Below, one piece after another: positions 43,994 through 52,678 of a stretch of 64,000 bases of DNA. Position numbers and translations under genes: made by a program. The notes beneath the pieces were generated by a model that saw only the letters and a program-made list of their open reading frames with translations, did not search any database and was not told the DNA's origin. The stretch is taken from contig WFNB01000093.1 of the NCBI GenBank assembly GCA_015488755.1, positions 1 to 64,000 on the forward strand. Direction: 5' to 3'. Every line of letters starts with the position of its first letter. Positions within the stretch are counted from its first letter, which is position 1. The stretch is from Gammaproteobacteria bacterium. GTDB lineage: Bacteria; Pseudomonadota; Gammaproteobacteria; GRL18.

Positions 43994-45625
43994 ATGCTTT
44001 GTCTTAATTCTAAAATTGAAAGTAACCGTTACCTGTTTGAATCGGATCGTATTTTATGTGTGCAATTAACCAATGACATCACAAAACAAACGATCAAATA
44101 CACAGTAGATGAGGAGTCTTGTGAATTTATTGATCAACACACCTTTATTCGATTATTTCGTCTACAAGAAAGACTATTAGATTGTCCACTCTCTGCAAAA
44201 CAGTTTTCAAAACTTATACGGTCAATTAATCGATCACTAAACCAGCGTCTGAAACAACCAATTAAAGTCGAACGTCTTAACTGGATGTCAACGGTGACTG
44301 TAATGGGGTCGGTTACCTATGAAATTTCTTATGATTTAAAACAGCTCCAATCTTTTGGCTTGATGGACTATTACACGCTGGAAGAAGAGGAAATTCCGGT
44401 CTCTGTCATTCCATTATTGATCACCAGTTACTGGCTACGCTATCTGATCCAGCAAGTGGCTAAACAGGATATTTGGTCGATTGTCAGTTCTTCTGAAAAA
44501 TTTTTAACTCATTTAACTGATACGATATTAAAAGCTCTGGAAAAGGATGATCGTTATTGGGAAATGAAAAATCAATTGTTACCCGAAGAATTAAATATTG
44601 ATCCAGATATCATTGCTTTGGTAGAGTTCATTAACGATGATAATTATATTCGTTCTAACGATTATTCCCGAGTATGGCAACATAAAAAACTCTATCAACA
44701 ATTATATGATGAAAAGAGTTATCTGAGGTTGATGGATTATGCCATTAAAGATGGTCTGTGGCGGAAATACTCAGAGGATAGCAAAGGACTTAAGGACTAT
44801 TTTTTAGATAAAGGGATCAGTCCGACAGGATGGCATTACATTTGCCACTATGGTGACTGTTTGTTTAAGGAACTCTGGGCTACACAATCCTCAGGTAATT
44901 ATCTACAAACTGCTCAAAAATATCTCTCTGTTCTGGAAAAAGCAGGATGTCCGTCATTACCGTCAAGTCAGTTTCAAAAAATCTGGTTTTCAGTTTATGC
45001 AGATAGCTTTAATAGTCTCTATGATGAATGCAATATTTGGGAAAATATCCCGGAACAAATCTTAAAAATTATCTTTAATCATCTCTATCAGCAGAATGAA
45101 TTGAATGATGAGTTACTGCAGCAGTTAGAAAAAATTCTCCAATGGATTGAAGAAGTTGATCCCATTCTGGATCATAATCAAATTAAATCGGGTTGGCAGT
45201 GGCTTAGTAAAAAATCGAATGAATGGTACCAGAGCACGATTGACGAAATGCAGATAAATCACCTGATATGGGATCCGATTTTAACGATCAAAGATGATCA
45301 ATTAGAGGGTTTCATTATCAATGAATTAACCAGTGGATATCAGCTATTTGAGGCTTCTGTTTTAATGAGAAACTGCCTTGATGGTTTTACTGATGAATGC
45401 ATGAATAATGAAAAGCGTTTTTTTACGGTCTACGAGAATGAACAGAAGAAACGACCTTTGGCAGCTATTGGTTTGAGCTGGTCAGAAAATAAAGAGTGGA
45501 CTGTCTATGAAGTTAAAGGGTTTGCTAACCAACCAGTTGAATCAATAATTATTGAGTTGGCTCATAAACTGTGTCAAAAATGCCTTCCCTTTGGTTTGAA
45601 AGATCAGAAGAGCCCTGTTGGGTGA
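43994..45625 (+). CDS. PcfJ-like domain protein of unknown function
   Basis: A 543-residue protein with AGAAGGA about 7 bases before its ATG. I recognise only the C-terminal region: from about 452, LFEASVLMRNCLDGFTDECM, RFFTVYENEQKKRPLAAIGL and WTVYEVKGFANQPV resemble the core of PcfJ-like proteins, where an M-x-N/H-C pattern and an R-x-F-x-V strand are conserved. The first 440 residues are mostly helical without known motifs. The gene lies 100 bases after the VIT-VWA gene on the same strand. Its last 55 bases overlap a small frame that may be a broken gene. Confidence 0.55.
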   Translation: MLCLNSKIESNRYLFESDRILCVQLTNDITKQTIKYTVDEESCEFIDQHTFIRLFRLQERLLDCPLSAKQFSKLIRSINRSLNQRLKQPIKVERLNWMSTVTVMGSVTYEISYDLKQLQSFGLMDYYTLEEEEIPVSVIPLLITSYWLRYLIQQVAKQDIWSIVSSSEKFLTHLTDTILKALEKDDRYWEMKNQLLPEELNIDPDIIALVEFINDDNYIRSNDYSRVWQHKKLYQQLYDEKSYLRLMDYAIKDGLWRKYSEDSKGLKDYFLDKGISPTGWHYICHYGDCLFKELWATQSSGNYLQTAQKYLSVLEKAGCPSLPSSQFQKIWFSVYADSFNSLYDECNIWENIPEQILKIIFNHLYQQNELNDELLQQLEKILQWIEEVDPILDHNQIKSGWQWLSKKSNEWYQSTIDEMQINHLIWDPILTIKDDQLEGFIINELTSGYQLFEASVLMRNCLDGFTDECMNNEKRFFTVYENEQKKRPLAAIGLSWSENKEWTVYEVKGFANQPVESIIIELAHKLCQKCLPFGLKDQKSPVG

Positions 45626-45834
45626 TCGTCAGAGCGGTTCGTTATCCTGAAAAAGAAGCCCAATTGCCAGAAAATATTGAAGCTATTCAATTCCGTTGTG
45701 CTCATATGGGGAAGATGGGACATTTTGCTTCGGTTGCTGTTAGTAGTTCTGATGAGCCCTTTGATGATAAAGGTCATATTATGCCGTTATATCGTGGGTA
45801 TGGCCTATACTATATGTACGTTTTGAAGGTTTGA
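45571..45834 (+). pseudogene. Truncated small gene (C-terminal domain only)
   Basis: An 87-codon frame from a GTG, overlapping the PcfJ-like gene by 55 bases. From SLWFERSEEPCWVIVRAVRY to MPLYRGYGLYYMY it reads like a compact conserved C-terminal domain (HFASVAVSSSDEPFDDKG). There is no ribosome binding site or natural N-terminus, so I read it as the remains of a larger gene whose 5' part was lost. It could also be a translated short protein. I cannot name the family. Confidence 0.4.
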
Positions 45835-45862
45835 AGAAAATAAAAAAAGGCTGATCAGCAGA

Positions 45863-47725
45863 ATGACCTTAGAAAAATCCCTACAAAAACAGTATCAGAA
45901 AGCCGTTGACTCTATTCGCCAAGCTGATTCTCTGCTCATCACTGCCGGGGCTGGTATGGGGGTTGACTCTGGACTGCCCGATTTTCGTGGGACTAGCGGT
46001 TTTTGGCAAGCCTATCCTGCTTTGGGCAGGAAGGGAATGACGTTTGAAAAAATTGCCCATCCAGATAATTTCAGAGACGATCCAAAAACAGCTTGGGGTT
46101 TTTACGGGCATCGTTTAAATCTGTATCGAGAAACAGATCCTCATCTTGGTTTTAAATTACTTAAAGCTATTGGTGAAAGTATGCCTAAAGGCTACTTTGT
46201 TTTTACCAGCAATGTTGATGGCCAGTTTCAAAAAGCAGGCTTTCCTGAGGAAAAAATTAATGAATGTCATGGTTCTATCCATCATTTACAATGCAGTGAA
46301 CTAAAATTAGAAACACAATGCCATCAGATATGGTCAGCGGATGATTTGAAAATCACAGCAGATAACATAAACTGCCAATGCACTTCTGAACTGCCTGTGT
46401 GCCCACATTGCGGTAGTATTGCCCGGCCTAACATCCTGATGTTTGATGATTTTTCCTGGTTGCCCAACCGGAACATCGAGCAAAAAAAACGTTATGATGA
46501 ATTTTTAGAACAGGCAGGCGACCTTGTTATTATCGAATTAGGTGCAGGTACCGCCATCCCGACCGTCAGACATCAGGGGGATTTTCAATACGGCTCATTA
46601 ATTCGAATTAACCCGAGAGAGCCTGAACTCAATAAAAAAGAGGGGGTTTCTATCCCAGTTGGCGCTTTAGAAGCACTTAATGGAATCTATGATCATCTCC
46701 CTGAGAAGAAAAAGTTTGCTTTTGAGCCACTGCATGAAGATATAATGACACAATGGATTCATATTGATTTGCAGTGTCAGGGCTATAGAAATGAAACATT
46801 CCCCCTTAGAGTAAAACTTTATGCAGGGGCACTTGCCGATCTTATTAAAGATGCCCAGCAGGCCTATCGTTTGTATGAACTCTTTAATATCAGACGCCCA
46901 GGAGACCTCTGGAAATATTTTATAGTTGAACTGCTTGATGTGCCTGATGATATTCGAGAAAGAGTTAAAACGGGATCACGCAATGGACAAGGTAATAAAA
47001 TCTGGCCAGATAATACCATACTGCTTAACAGATTTGATTCATTTTTTGGTTGGTTCGGTGATGACACAGAGCCTGATTCAGCCTGTTGGTTAAGCGAAAG
47101 AGAAGGGGCTAGGTTTATACAATTAGCAAAAAAATATTTTTCTGTGGTCAATATTGCAAAATTATTAATAAACAAACAAGCCGATCCACTCGTACAGCAT
47201 GAAATTAAACGGATCAATAAGAATGAACATAGAAATGACTATCTGACAAAAATATCCTATAAAATAACTTGGCCTAACTATCAATCTTGGGTGACGCCAA
47301 AATATACAAATGATTATTACAATAAGTTAACAGAAGTGATCCAAAATAAAATAGTTCATTCCATTGCCTATCGATATCCAATTGATTACCACACTGTTCG
47401 ATTGCTGGCGACGGAACAACGGATCAGAATGGATAAAGTTGGGGGCAGAGCACATGAAGCATTTAAGCTGAATATTCTAGATGATCCTCATGATGATCTT
47501 CTAGAATGGGAGGCTACCATTTTTTGGTATAGTGAAGGTATTGGTCATGGTGATTTATTCATCGAGCAGGAAAACACCTGTGGTTCTGACGTTAGGGAAT
47601 TAATTGCTTTAAACAGAATACACAGTGAATATCTCTTATTACTACATGATATAGGTGACTTACAGGACTATACGAAAACATCGGGTATGCATTGGTGTCT
47701 GTATAAAAAAATTTCTAGTGGCTGA
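45863..47725 (+). CDS. Sirtuin (SIR2) protein with long unknown C-terminal extension
   Basis: 620 residues. The first 270 or so are a full class SIR2 domain: ITAGAGMGVDSGLPDFRGTS near 28-46, FTSNVDGQFQKAGF near 114, the catalytic His in ECHGSIHHLQC near 135, a Cys pair CPHCGSIARPNI, and VIIELGAGTAIP. It should bind NAD+ and act as deacylase or NADase. The remaining 350 residues match nothing I know (DLWKYFIVELLDVPDDIRER, DYHTVRLLATEQRIRMD). SIR2 domains are frequent NAD-depleting effectors in phage defence. Being next to VIT-VWA and PcfJ-like genes on an island fits that idea, but the Zn-binding, deacylase-like form also allows a modifying enzyme. Confidence 0.85.
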   Translation: MTLEKSLQKQYQKAVDSIRQADSLLITAGAGMGVDSGLPDFRGTSGFWQAYPALGRKGMTFEKIAHPDNFRDDPKTAWGFYGHRLNLYRETDPHLGFKLLKAIGESMPKGYFVFTSNVDGQFQKAGFPEEKINECHGSIHHLQCSELKLETQCHQIWSADDLKITADNINCQCTSELPVCPHCGSIARPNILMFDDFSWLPNRNIEQKKRYDEFLEQAGDLVIIELGAGTAIPTVRHQGDFQYGSLIRINPREPELNKKEGVSIPVGALEALNGIYDHLPEKKKFAFEPLHEDIMTQWIHIDLQCQGYRNETFPLRVKLYAGALADLIKDAQQAYRLYELFNIRRPGDLWKYFIVELLDVPDDIRERVKTGSRNGQGNKIWPDNTILLNRFDSFFGWFGDDTEPDSACWLSEREGARFIQLAKKYFSVVNIAKLLINKQADPLVQHEIKRINKNEHRNDYLTKISYKITWPNYQSWVTPKYTNDYYNKLTEVIQNKIVHSIAYRYPIDYHTVRLLATEQRIRMDKVGGRAHEAFKLNILDDPHDDLLEWEATIFWYSEGIGHGDLFIEQENTCGSDVRELIALNRIHSEYLLLLHDIGDLQDYTKTSGMHWCLYKKISSG

Positions 47726-47952
47726 TATTTTTCTTATACGGAATTTGTGAAACGGCCGAAAGTTCAATACAAGTGTTCAACTACTTTGTGATTTTTAACC
47801 GTAATAGAACTGAAGAGTCGTTCTAATACATAATCTATAGAACAAAAAAATAGGCTATGGACAAAAGAGCCTGCTAGATCCTAATAATTAGTTAATACTG
47901 CAATAGTAAACTGCAGTCTATACGATCTATTTTTGTAGAGTAGGAATACGTT
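47726..47952. other. Intergenic gap before the NucS-like gene
   Basis: 227 bases without a gene. A small inverted repeat, ACTGCA and TGCAGT, lies around 47896-47916 and may belong to the promoter of the nuclease gene. AGGA at about 47941-47944 serves the ATG at 47953. Nothing else is visible. Confidence 0.4.
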
Positions 47953-49005
47953 ATGGCAATATACCAAATTGATAACAATGAGATTATCGCAATTAGAGAA
48001 ACCTCCTTTGCTGAACGTGGCTTGAAGGAAAGGTCAGATCTGCAACGCTTGCTGAAAAAACAGATACAAATTATATCCCCAGATACTCTGATCGTGGCTG
48101 AAGAATTTGGTGAATGGGAAGAAAGTCGGCGTCGTATTGATTTACTTGGAATTGATAAAGCAGCCAATATTGTTGTTATTGAATTGAAGCGCACGGAAGA
48201 TGGTGGTCATATGGATCTTCAAGCCATTCGTTATGCAGCAATGGTATCTACGTTGACATTTGAGCGAGTTGTAGAAATATTTGAAAAATACCTCAAAGAT
48301 AATGATTCGGATGATAATTCTCGTGAAAAGATATTAGAATTTCTTGATTGGGAAGAGGCTGATGAAGACCAATTTGGTCAGGATGTTCGAATTATTCTGG
48401 CATCCGCTGAATTTTCTAAGGAGCTGACTACGGCTGTGATGTGGCTTAATGAAAGAAATTTGGATCTCCGTTGTGTACGTCTTAAACCCTATAAAGATGG
48501 TGAGCGAACTCTACTTGATGTGCAAACGGTAATTCCTTTACCAGAAGCCTATCAGATACAAATTAGAGAGAAACAGCAAAAAGAACGTCAGTCGCGGCAA
48601 ACAAGTAAAGATTTTACACGTTTTGATGTTATCGTTAATGGAGAAACAATTCCAAATTTACCTAAACGGGGTGTAATGTTTAATGTAATTAAACCCATTA
48701 TTGACTCAGGTGTTCATCCTGATGAAATTGCCAAGTTAATACATTGGAGAAAAAATAGTTTATTTTATATTTTTGATGAAATTTTGGATACAGAATCTGT
48801 CATTGAAAGACTAATGGAAGAAGATCTTGGTGGTAAGGTTAAAAAATATAGACGATTTTTTAGCAAAAAGGATGAAATATTTTACATCGGTGATAAGACC
48901 TATTTGTTAACCAATCAATGGGGAAAGGCAACTCTGGATGCAGTTGAAATACTAAAAGATAATTTTCAAAACTTGGAAATTGATATTATTCCCACATCAA
49001 GATAA
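47953..49005 (+). CDS. NucS/DUF91-like PD-(D/E)XK nuclease
   Basis: A 350-residue protein. The N-terminal nuclease core has TLIVAEEFGEWEESRRRIDL with the metal Asp near 62, then ANIVVIELKRTEDGGHMDLQ with the E-x-K pair near 76-78 and AIRYAAMVSTL, as in DUF91/EndoMS-NucS-type proteins. After about 215 a second part (RFDVIVNGETIPNLPKRGVM, SLFYIFDEIL) has no assignment from me; the C-terminus may be a winged-helix-like region. A separate promoter is likely because of the 227-base gap. It is the last gene before the tRNA-Phe. DNA cleavage is inferred from the motif. Confidence 0.7.
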   Translation: MAIYQIDNNEIIAIRETSFAERGLKERSDLQRLLKKQIQIISPDTLIVAEEFGEWEESRRRIDLLGIDKAANIVVIELKRTEDGGHMDLQAIRYAAMVSTLTFERVVEIFEKYLKDNDSDDNSREKILEFLDWEEADEDQFGQDVRIILASAEFSKELTTAVMWLNERNLDLRCVRLKPYKDGERTLLDVQTVIPLPEAYQIQIREKQQKERQSRQTSKDFTRFDVIVNGETIPNLPKRGVMFNVIKPIIDSGVHPDEIAKLIHWRKNSLFYIFDEILDTESVIERLMEEDLGGKVKKYRRFFSKKDEIFYIGDKTYLLTNQWGKATLDAVEILKDNFQNLEIDIIPTSR

Positions 49006-49093
49006 ATATAGCATTTTCTTAAGATGTAATCCCAAAATAGAAAAGATAGTGATATAAAATTGGGGGCAGGTAATTTATTGAAATAAAGAAAAA

Positions 49094-49169
49094 TGGTGCC
49101 CAGACCTGGAATCGAACCAGGGACACAGGGATTTTCAGTCCCTTGCTCTACCGACTGAGCTATCTGGGC
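49094..49169 (-). tRNA. tRNA-Phe (anticodon GAA)
   Basis: 76 bases on the minus strand, starting GCCCAGATAGCTCAGTCGGT and ending with encoded CCA. The acceptor arms GCCCAGA and TCTGGGC pair, the anticodon loop CTGAAAA holds GAA, and the T arm CCTGG-TTCGATT-CCAGG is complete. It is very similar to E. coli tRNA-Phe. The 3' end faces the island, and its duplicate lies at 40871. Confidence 0.97.
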
Positions 49170-49448
49170 AAGTAGTTAAGGCTTGCTGTTTCAACGGCGT
49201 GTATTTTGTCGTTTTTGTTTGGTACTGTCAAGAAAAAATTATATTAATTTATATTTAATGAACTATTCGGCAATGGGAATTAAGAAGGGGTTGAGAAAAA
49301 GAATTGAAATCAATTAGAAATAGAGTGTTTTTATAAGATATAAGGCTTGATTTTTTCCTTTAAATATCGGATAATCCCCTGCTTTTAAAATTAGCCGTAA
49401 TAAAAATTACTGTAATAATATATTTTCCACACTTTCAGGAGTAGCCCC

Positions 49449-49712
49449 TTGGCAAATTCACCACAAGCTAAAAAACGCGCACGTCAGGCAGTTAAACGTC
49501 GTACTAGAAATGTTGCAAAACGTTCTGAGTTTCGTACCGTACTTAAAAATACAGTTTATGCTATTGATGCAGGCGATAAAGAGACTGCAATCAGCGCATA
49601 TAAGGCTGCTACACCTGTGATTGATAGCATGGTAAGCAAAGGGCTTATTCATAAAAATAAGGCTGCTCGTCATAAGAGTCGTTTGAATGCTAGAATTAAG
49701 GCTTTAAGTTAA
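49449..49712 (+). CDS. rpsT: 30S ribosomal protein S20
   Basis: An 87-residue basic protein: [56 protein letters not shown]. It binds 16S rRNA early in 30S assembly. The start codon is TTG after CAGGAG, as in E. coli, where rpsT also uses UUG and S20 limits its own synthesis. It precedes murJ and ribF, the usual gammaproteobacterial order. Confidence 0.97.
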   Translation: MANSPQAKKRARQAVKRRTRNVAKRSEFRTVLKNTVYAIDAGDKETAISAYKAATPVIDSMVSKGLIHKNKAARHKSRLNARIKALS

Positions 49713-49867
49713 GCTCTATTAAAAACTGAGATTACGTTTTTCGCAAGAGTTTTTGCTATTTGACTATATGGAACTAAGCTCTATATAGGGGATGTATTTT
49801 TATAAGTGGGTGCTTCTATGATTAGATGCCTTTGTGAGTAGACAGTTGATCGTATGCAACTGAAATA

Positions 49868-49899
49868 AAGAGTTAACTCTTAAGCACAGCTACTATAAT
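49868..49899 (+). promoter_or_regulatory. Possible promoter with a perfect 14-bp palindrome, rpsT-murJ gap
   Basis: AAGAGTTAACTCTT (49868-49881) is a perfect palindrome that contains a candidate -35, TTAACT (49873-49878). TATAAT follows at 49894-49899 after 15 bases. A ten-base motif AGYACAGCTA occurs three times at 49883, 49901 and 49918, about 17-18 bases apart. The rest of the 294-base gap (49713-50006) holds no gene that I can see. Confidence 0.4.
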
Positions 49900-49905
49900 A
49901 AGTAC

Positions 49906-49975
49906 AGCTAGATTTTTAGTACAGCTAAATGTATTGTAATAAAAAAGCCGAACTCAGTGAGTTCGGCTTTTTTAT
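49906..49975 (+). ncRNA. Possible short RNA or attenuated leader ahead of murJ
   Basis: A transcript from the TATAAT at 49894-49899 would start near 49906 and meet a strong intrinsic terminator at 49947-49973, giving about 70 nt. It may be a small RNA of its own or an attenuator for murJ. No sequence family was recognised. Confidence 0.3.
49947..49973 (+). terminator. Strong intrinsic terminator between rpsT and murJ
   Basis: GCCGAACTC (49947-49955) pairs with GAGTTCGGC (49959-49967) around AGT, followed by six T and preceded by six A, so it can work in both directions. It lies 234 bases after rpsT and 34 bases before the murJ start. Confidence 0.9.
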
Positions 49976-50006
49976 TTTCTGGCTAAATTATAAAACGAGT
50001 ATTGAT

Positions 50007-51560
50007 GTGTTTAAATCCACCCTGATTGTTAGTTTAATGACCCTGCTCTCTCGTATACTCGGTTTTTTAAGAGATGTGGTGTTTGCTCGTGAATTTGCTG
50101 CTTCTGCAGGGATGGATGCCTTTCTAATTGCCTTTAAAATCCCTAATTTTATGCGTCGTCTATTTGCTGAAGGGGCGTTTAATCAAGCATTTGTGCCCAC
50201 TCTGGGTGAGTATAAAGAAAATAAAGATAAAGCAGCGGTCGAAGATTTAATTGCGCATGTTTCAGGTACTTTGGGTGGCTGGCTTTTTATGATTACTTTG
50301 CTTGGGGTTATTGCCGCTCCCTTGGTCATTATGTTATTTGCTCCGGGCTATTTAGATCAACAAAATCAGTCTCAATATGACTTAACTGTGAGTTTGTTGC
50401 GCATTACCTTTCCCTATATTTTATTTATTTCTCTAGTGGCCTTTGCCGGAGGGATTTTAAATACCTATGGACATTTTGCCGTGCCTGCGTTTACCCCAGT
50501 ATTGCTTAATGTCGTATTAATTTCTGCTACCTACTATATTGTTCCTATGATGGAACAACCTGTTATAGGCTTGGCTATTGGTGTCTTTTTGGCAGGCCTA
50601 TTGCAATTATTATTTCAATTGCCTTTTTTGGCGCGGATGGGCTTTTTACGTTGGCCACGCTGGAATACTCAGCATATTGGGGTAAAAAAAATACTGGCCT
50701 TGATGTTGCCAGCCATATTTGGTGCATCCGTGGCGCAAATTAATTTATTACTGGACACTATCATTGCTTCTTTATTGATGACCGGTAGTATTTCATGGTT
50801 GTATTATTCTGATCGTTTAATGGAGTTTCCTCTTGGTGTCTTAGGTGTAGCACTTGCAACCGTCATTTTACCTAGCTTATCTAAACAACATATTAGTGAG
50901 TCAAAAGAAGCTTTTTCTGCCACTTTAGATAATGCCATTCGCTGGGTTATTTACCTAGGTGTTCCTTCGGCAGTGGGCTTATTTATGCTGGCAGCACCGA
51001 TTATTACGACCTTATTTGGTAGTGATAAGTTTTTGCAACATGATATTGAAATGTCTGCTATGAGTTTGATGGCCTATAGCTTTGGTTTGTTGGGCTTTAT
51101 TTTAGTTAAAGTGTTATTGCCGGGGTTTTATTCTCGTCAGGACACTAAAACGCCGGTAAAAATAGGTATTAAAGCGCTGATCATTAATATGATCTTCAAT
51201 ATTATTATTGTTCTGCCTTGGTTTTTATTAGGTTATCCGGGTGCTCATGCTGGCTTAGCGGTGGCAACATCCATATCAGCCTTTAGCAATGCCTATTTAT
51301 TATACCGTTGGTTACGTCGTCATGATGTTTATCAGCCTGCTCAAGGGTGGCCTAAAGTCTGGTTGCAGGTGTTTACTGCCAATGTGCTTATGGTGATGAT
51401 TTTATGGTGGCTGAGATATGATTTGGTACAGTGGTTAGCATGGTCAAATAGTGATCGAATTATGCATTTATTAGTCACTATTTTACTAGCGGTGAGCGCT
51501 TATTTTGCCTGTTTAATTGTTTTAGGTGTGCGAAAACATAATTTTTTCCCTACTAGCTAA
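50007..51560 (+). CDS. murJ: Lipid II flippase MurJ (MviN)
   Basis: A 517-residue membrane protein with about 14 helices: LIVSLMTLLSRILGFLRDVV, FAREFAASAGMDAFLIAFK, IPNFMRRLFAEGAFNQAFVP. It moves lipid II to the periplasmic side for peptidoglycan synthesis. The open frame reaches back to 49929, but that part runs through the terminator stem at 49947-49973, so I choose the GTG at 50007, which matches the family N-terminus. No strong ribosome binding site precedes it. The position between rpsT and ribF is conserved. Confidence 0.93.
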   Translation: MFKSTLIVSLMTLLSRILGFLRDVVFAREFAASAGMDAFLIAFKIPNFMRRLFAEGAFNQAFVPTLGEYKENKDKAAVEDLIAHVSGTLGGWLFMITLLGVIAAPLVIMLFAPGYLDQQNQSQYDLTVSLLRITFPYILFISLVAFAGGILNTYGHFAVPAFTPVLLNVVLISATYYIVPMMEQPVIGLAIGVFLAGLLQLLFQLPFLARMGFLRWPRWNTQHIGVKKILALMLPAIFGASVAQINLLLDTIIASLLMTGSISWLYYSDRLMEFPLGVLGVALATVILPSLSKQHISESKEAFSATLDNAIRWVIYLGVPSAVGLFMLAAPIITTLFGSDKFLQHDIEMSAMSLMAYSFGLLGFILVKVLLPGFYSRQDTKTPVKIGIKALIINMIFNIIIVLPWFLLGYPGAHAGLAVATSISAFSNAYLLYRWLRRHDVYQPAQGWPKVWLQVFTANVLMVMILWWLRYDLVQWLAWSNSDRIMHLLVTILLAVSAYFACLIVLGVRKHNFFPTS

Positions 51561-51649
51561 ATCAACTCTACTTTAAGAAGGCATATTGTTGTAGACTTAT
51601 GGGTTTACATAAAACCGTGTGTTTTATCGCAAATAAAATGAGATACAAA

Positions 51650-52642
51650 ATGGAAATAATCCGTGGTTTGCACAATTTGAGTCCGCAAAAACAGGCTTGT
51701 GTTGCTACGATAGGTAATTTTGATGGCGTGCATAGTGGCCATCAGCATATTTTGGCGCAATTAGCTCAAAAAGCAACAGAAGCACTTGTGCCCTCTTTGG
51801 TGATTATTTTTGAGCCTCAGCCGCAAGAATTTTTTGTTCCACAACGTGCGCCTGCACGTCTGACTCGGTTTCGTGATAAGGCTGAAGTCATTGCCGATTG
51901 TGGTATTGATAAGCTATTGGTTATCCACTTCAATACCGCTTTTTCACAGCTGAGTGCAGACGATTTTGTGCAACAGATCCTAGTGGACAAGCTGCGCATT
52001 TGCTATTTACAAGTGGGCGATGATTTTCAGTTTGGCAAACAACGGCAGGGTAATTTTTCTTTATTACAAGAACGAGGCAAGCAGCTTGGCTTTGAAGTTG
52101 AAAGCACCCCAACGTTTGCCATCGCTGATAAGCGAGTGAGTAGCACCCGTATTCGCCAAGCCTTAATGGCGGGTGATATGGAGCTGACACGGCAATTATT
52201 AAAACGTCCTTATTGGATGTCAGGCCATGTCCAACATGGTGCTAAGTTAGGCAGAACCATTGGTTTTCCAACGGCAAATATCCCTTTGCACCGCGAAACA
52301 CCAGCTGTCTCAGGTGTTTTTGCGGTACGTTTATGGGGTAAGGATTTAGGGATTTGTAAAGATTCTTTAGTGCAAGATAGCAATAATACAGATTTACTAG
52401 ATGATGATAAACAGGGTCTTGATGGTATTGCTAATATTGGCTATCGTCCTACCGTTGATGGTAAAAAAGGCTTATTAGAAGTTCATCTGTTTAATTTTTC
52501 AGGTGATTTGTACGGTAACTTAGTGCATGTGGATTTTTTGCATAAGATCCGTAATGAGATGAAATTTAGCTCTTTTGAATTATTAAAAGAGCAAATCAAA
52601 AATGATGTAATAATGGCTAAGGCTTATTTTGATAGACCTTAA
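51650..52642 (+). CDS. ribF: Bifunctional riboflavin kinase/FAD synthetase
   Basis: 330 residues from the ATG at 51650, which gives the usual start EIIRGLHNL; earlier in-frame ATGs at 51599 and 51638 would add non-conserved residues. The N-terminal adenylyltransferase has TIGNFDGVHSGHQHILAQ and later STRIRQALMAGDMELT. The C-terminal kinase has GRTIGFPTANIPL and IANIGYRPTVDG. It makes FMN and then FAD. Between the last two motifs there is an acidic insert of roughly 20 residues (NNTDLLDDDKQ) that most homologues lack. Next gene is ileS, 36 bases on. Confidence 0.93.
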   Translation: MEIIRGLHNLSPQKQACVATIGNFDGVHSGHQHILAQLAQKATEALVPSLVIIFEPQPQEFFVPQRAPARLTRFRDKAEVIADCGIDKLLVIHFNTAFSQLSADDFVQQILVDKLRICYLQVGDDFQFGKQRQGNFSLLQERGKQLGFEVESTPTFAIADKRVSSTRIRQALMAGDMELTRQLLKRPYWMSGHVQHGAKLGRTIGFPTANIPLHRETPAVSGVFAVRLWGKDLGICKDSLVQDSNNTDLLDDDKQGLDGIANIGYRPTVDGKKGLLEVHLFNFSGDLYGNLVHVDFLHKIRNEMKFSSFELLKEQIKNDVIMAKAYFDRP

Positions 52643-52678
52643 GCAAATAAAAGAGTGATCCATGAAAGTGAGAATGTT

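Larger units (their letters stand above)
40871..49093. mobile_element. Genomic island bounded by tRNA-Phe direct repeats
   Basis: About 8.2 kb lie between the tRNA-Phe fragment (40871) and the 3' end of the intact tRNA-Phe gene (49094). The orientation is as expected for an element inserted at the tRNA 3' end. Contents: merR-like, VIT-VWA, PcfJ-like, a truncated gene, a sirtuin with extension and a NucS-like nuclease. All are accessory-type genes, flanked by core genes at least on the right. No integrase or excisionase is visible, so the element is either decayed or depends on another one. Three mismatches between the repeats suggest age. Confidence 0.65.

Noticed and set aside
41210-49005. 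An integrase or excisionase inside the tRNA-Phe island
   Set aside because: None of the plausible proteins shows the tyrosine or serine recombinase motifs.
49297-49315. Another type I-C repeat near AATTGAAATC
   Set aside because: The handle-like bases have no stem before them and TGGATTGAAAT is not present.
49929-50006. N-terminal extension of MurJ from an ATG at 49929
   Set aside because: It would translate through a strong intrinsic terminator stem and lacks similarity to the MurJ N-terminus; the GTG at 50007 fits better.
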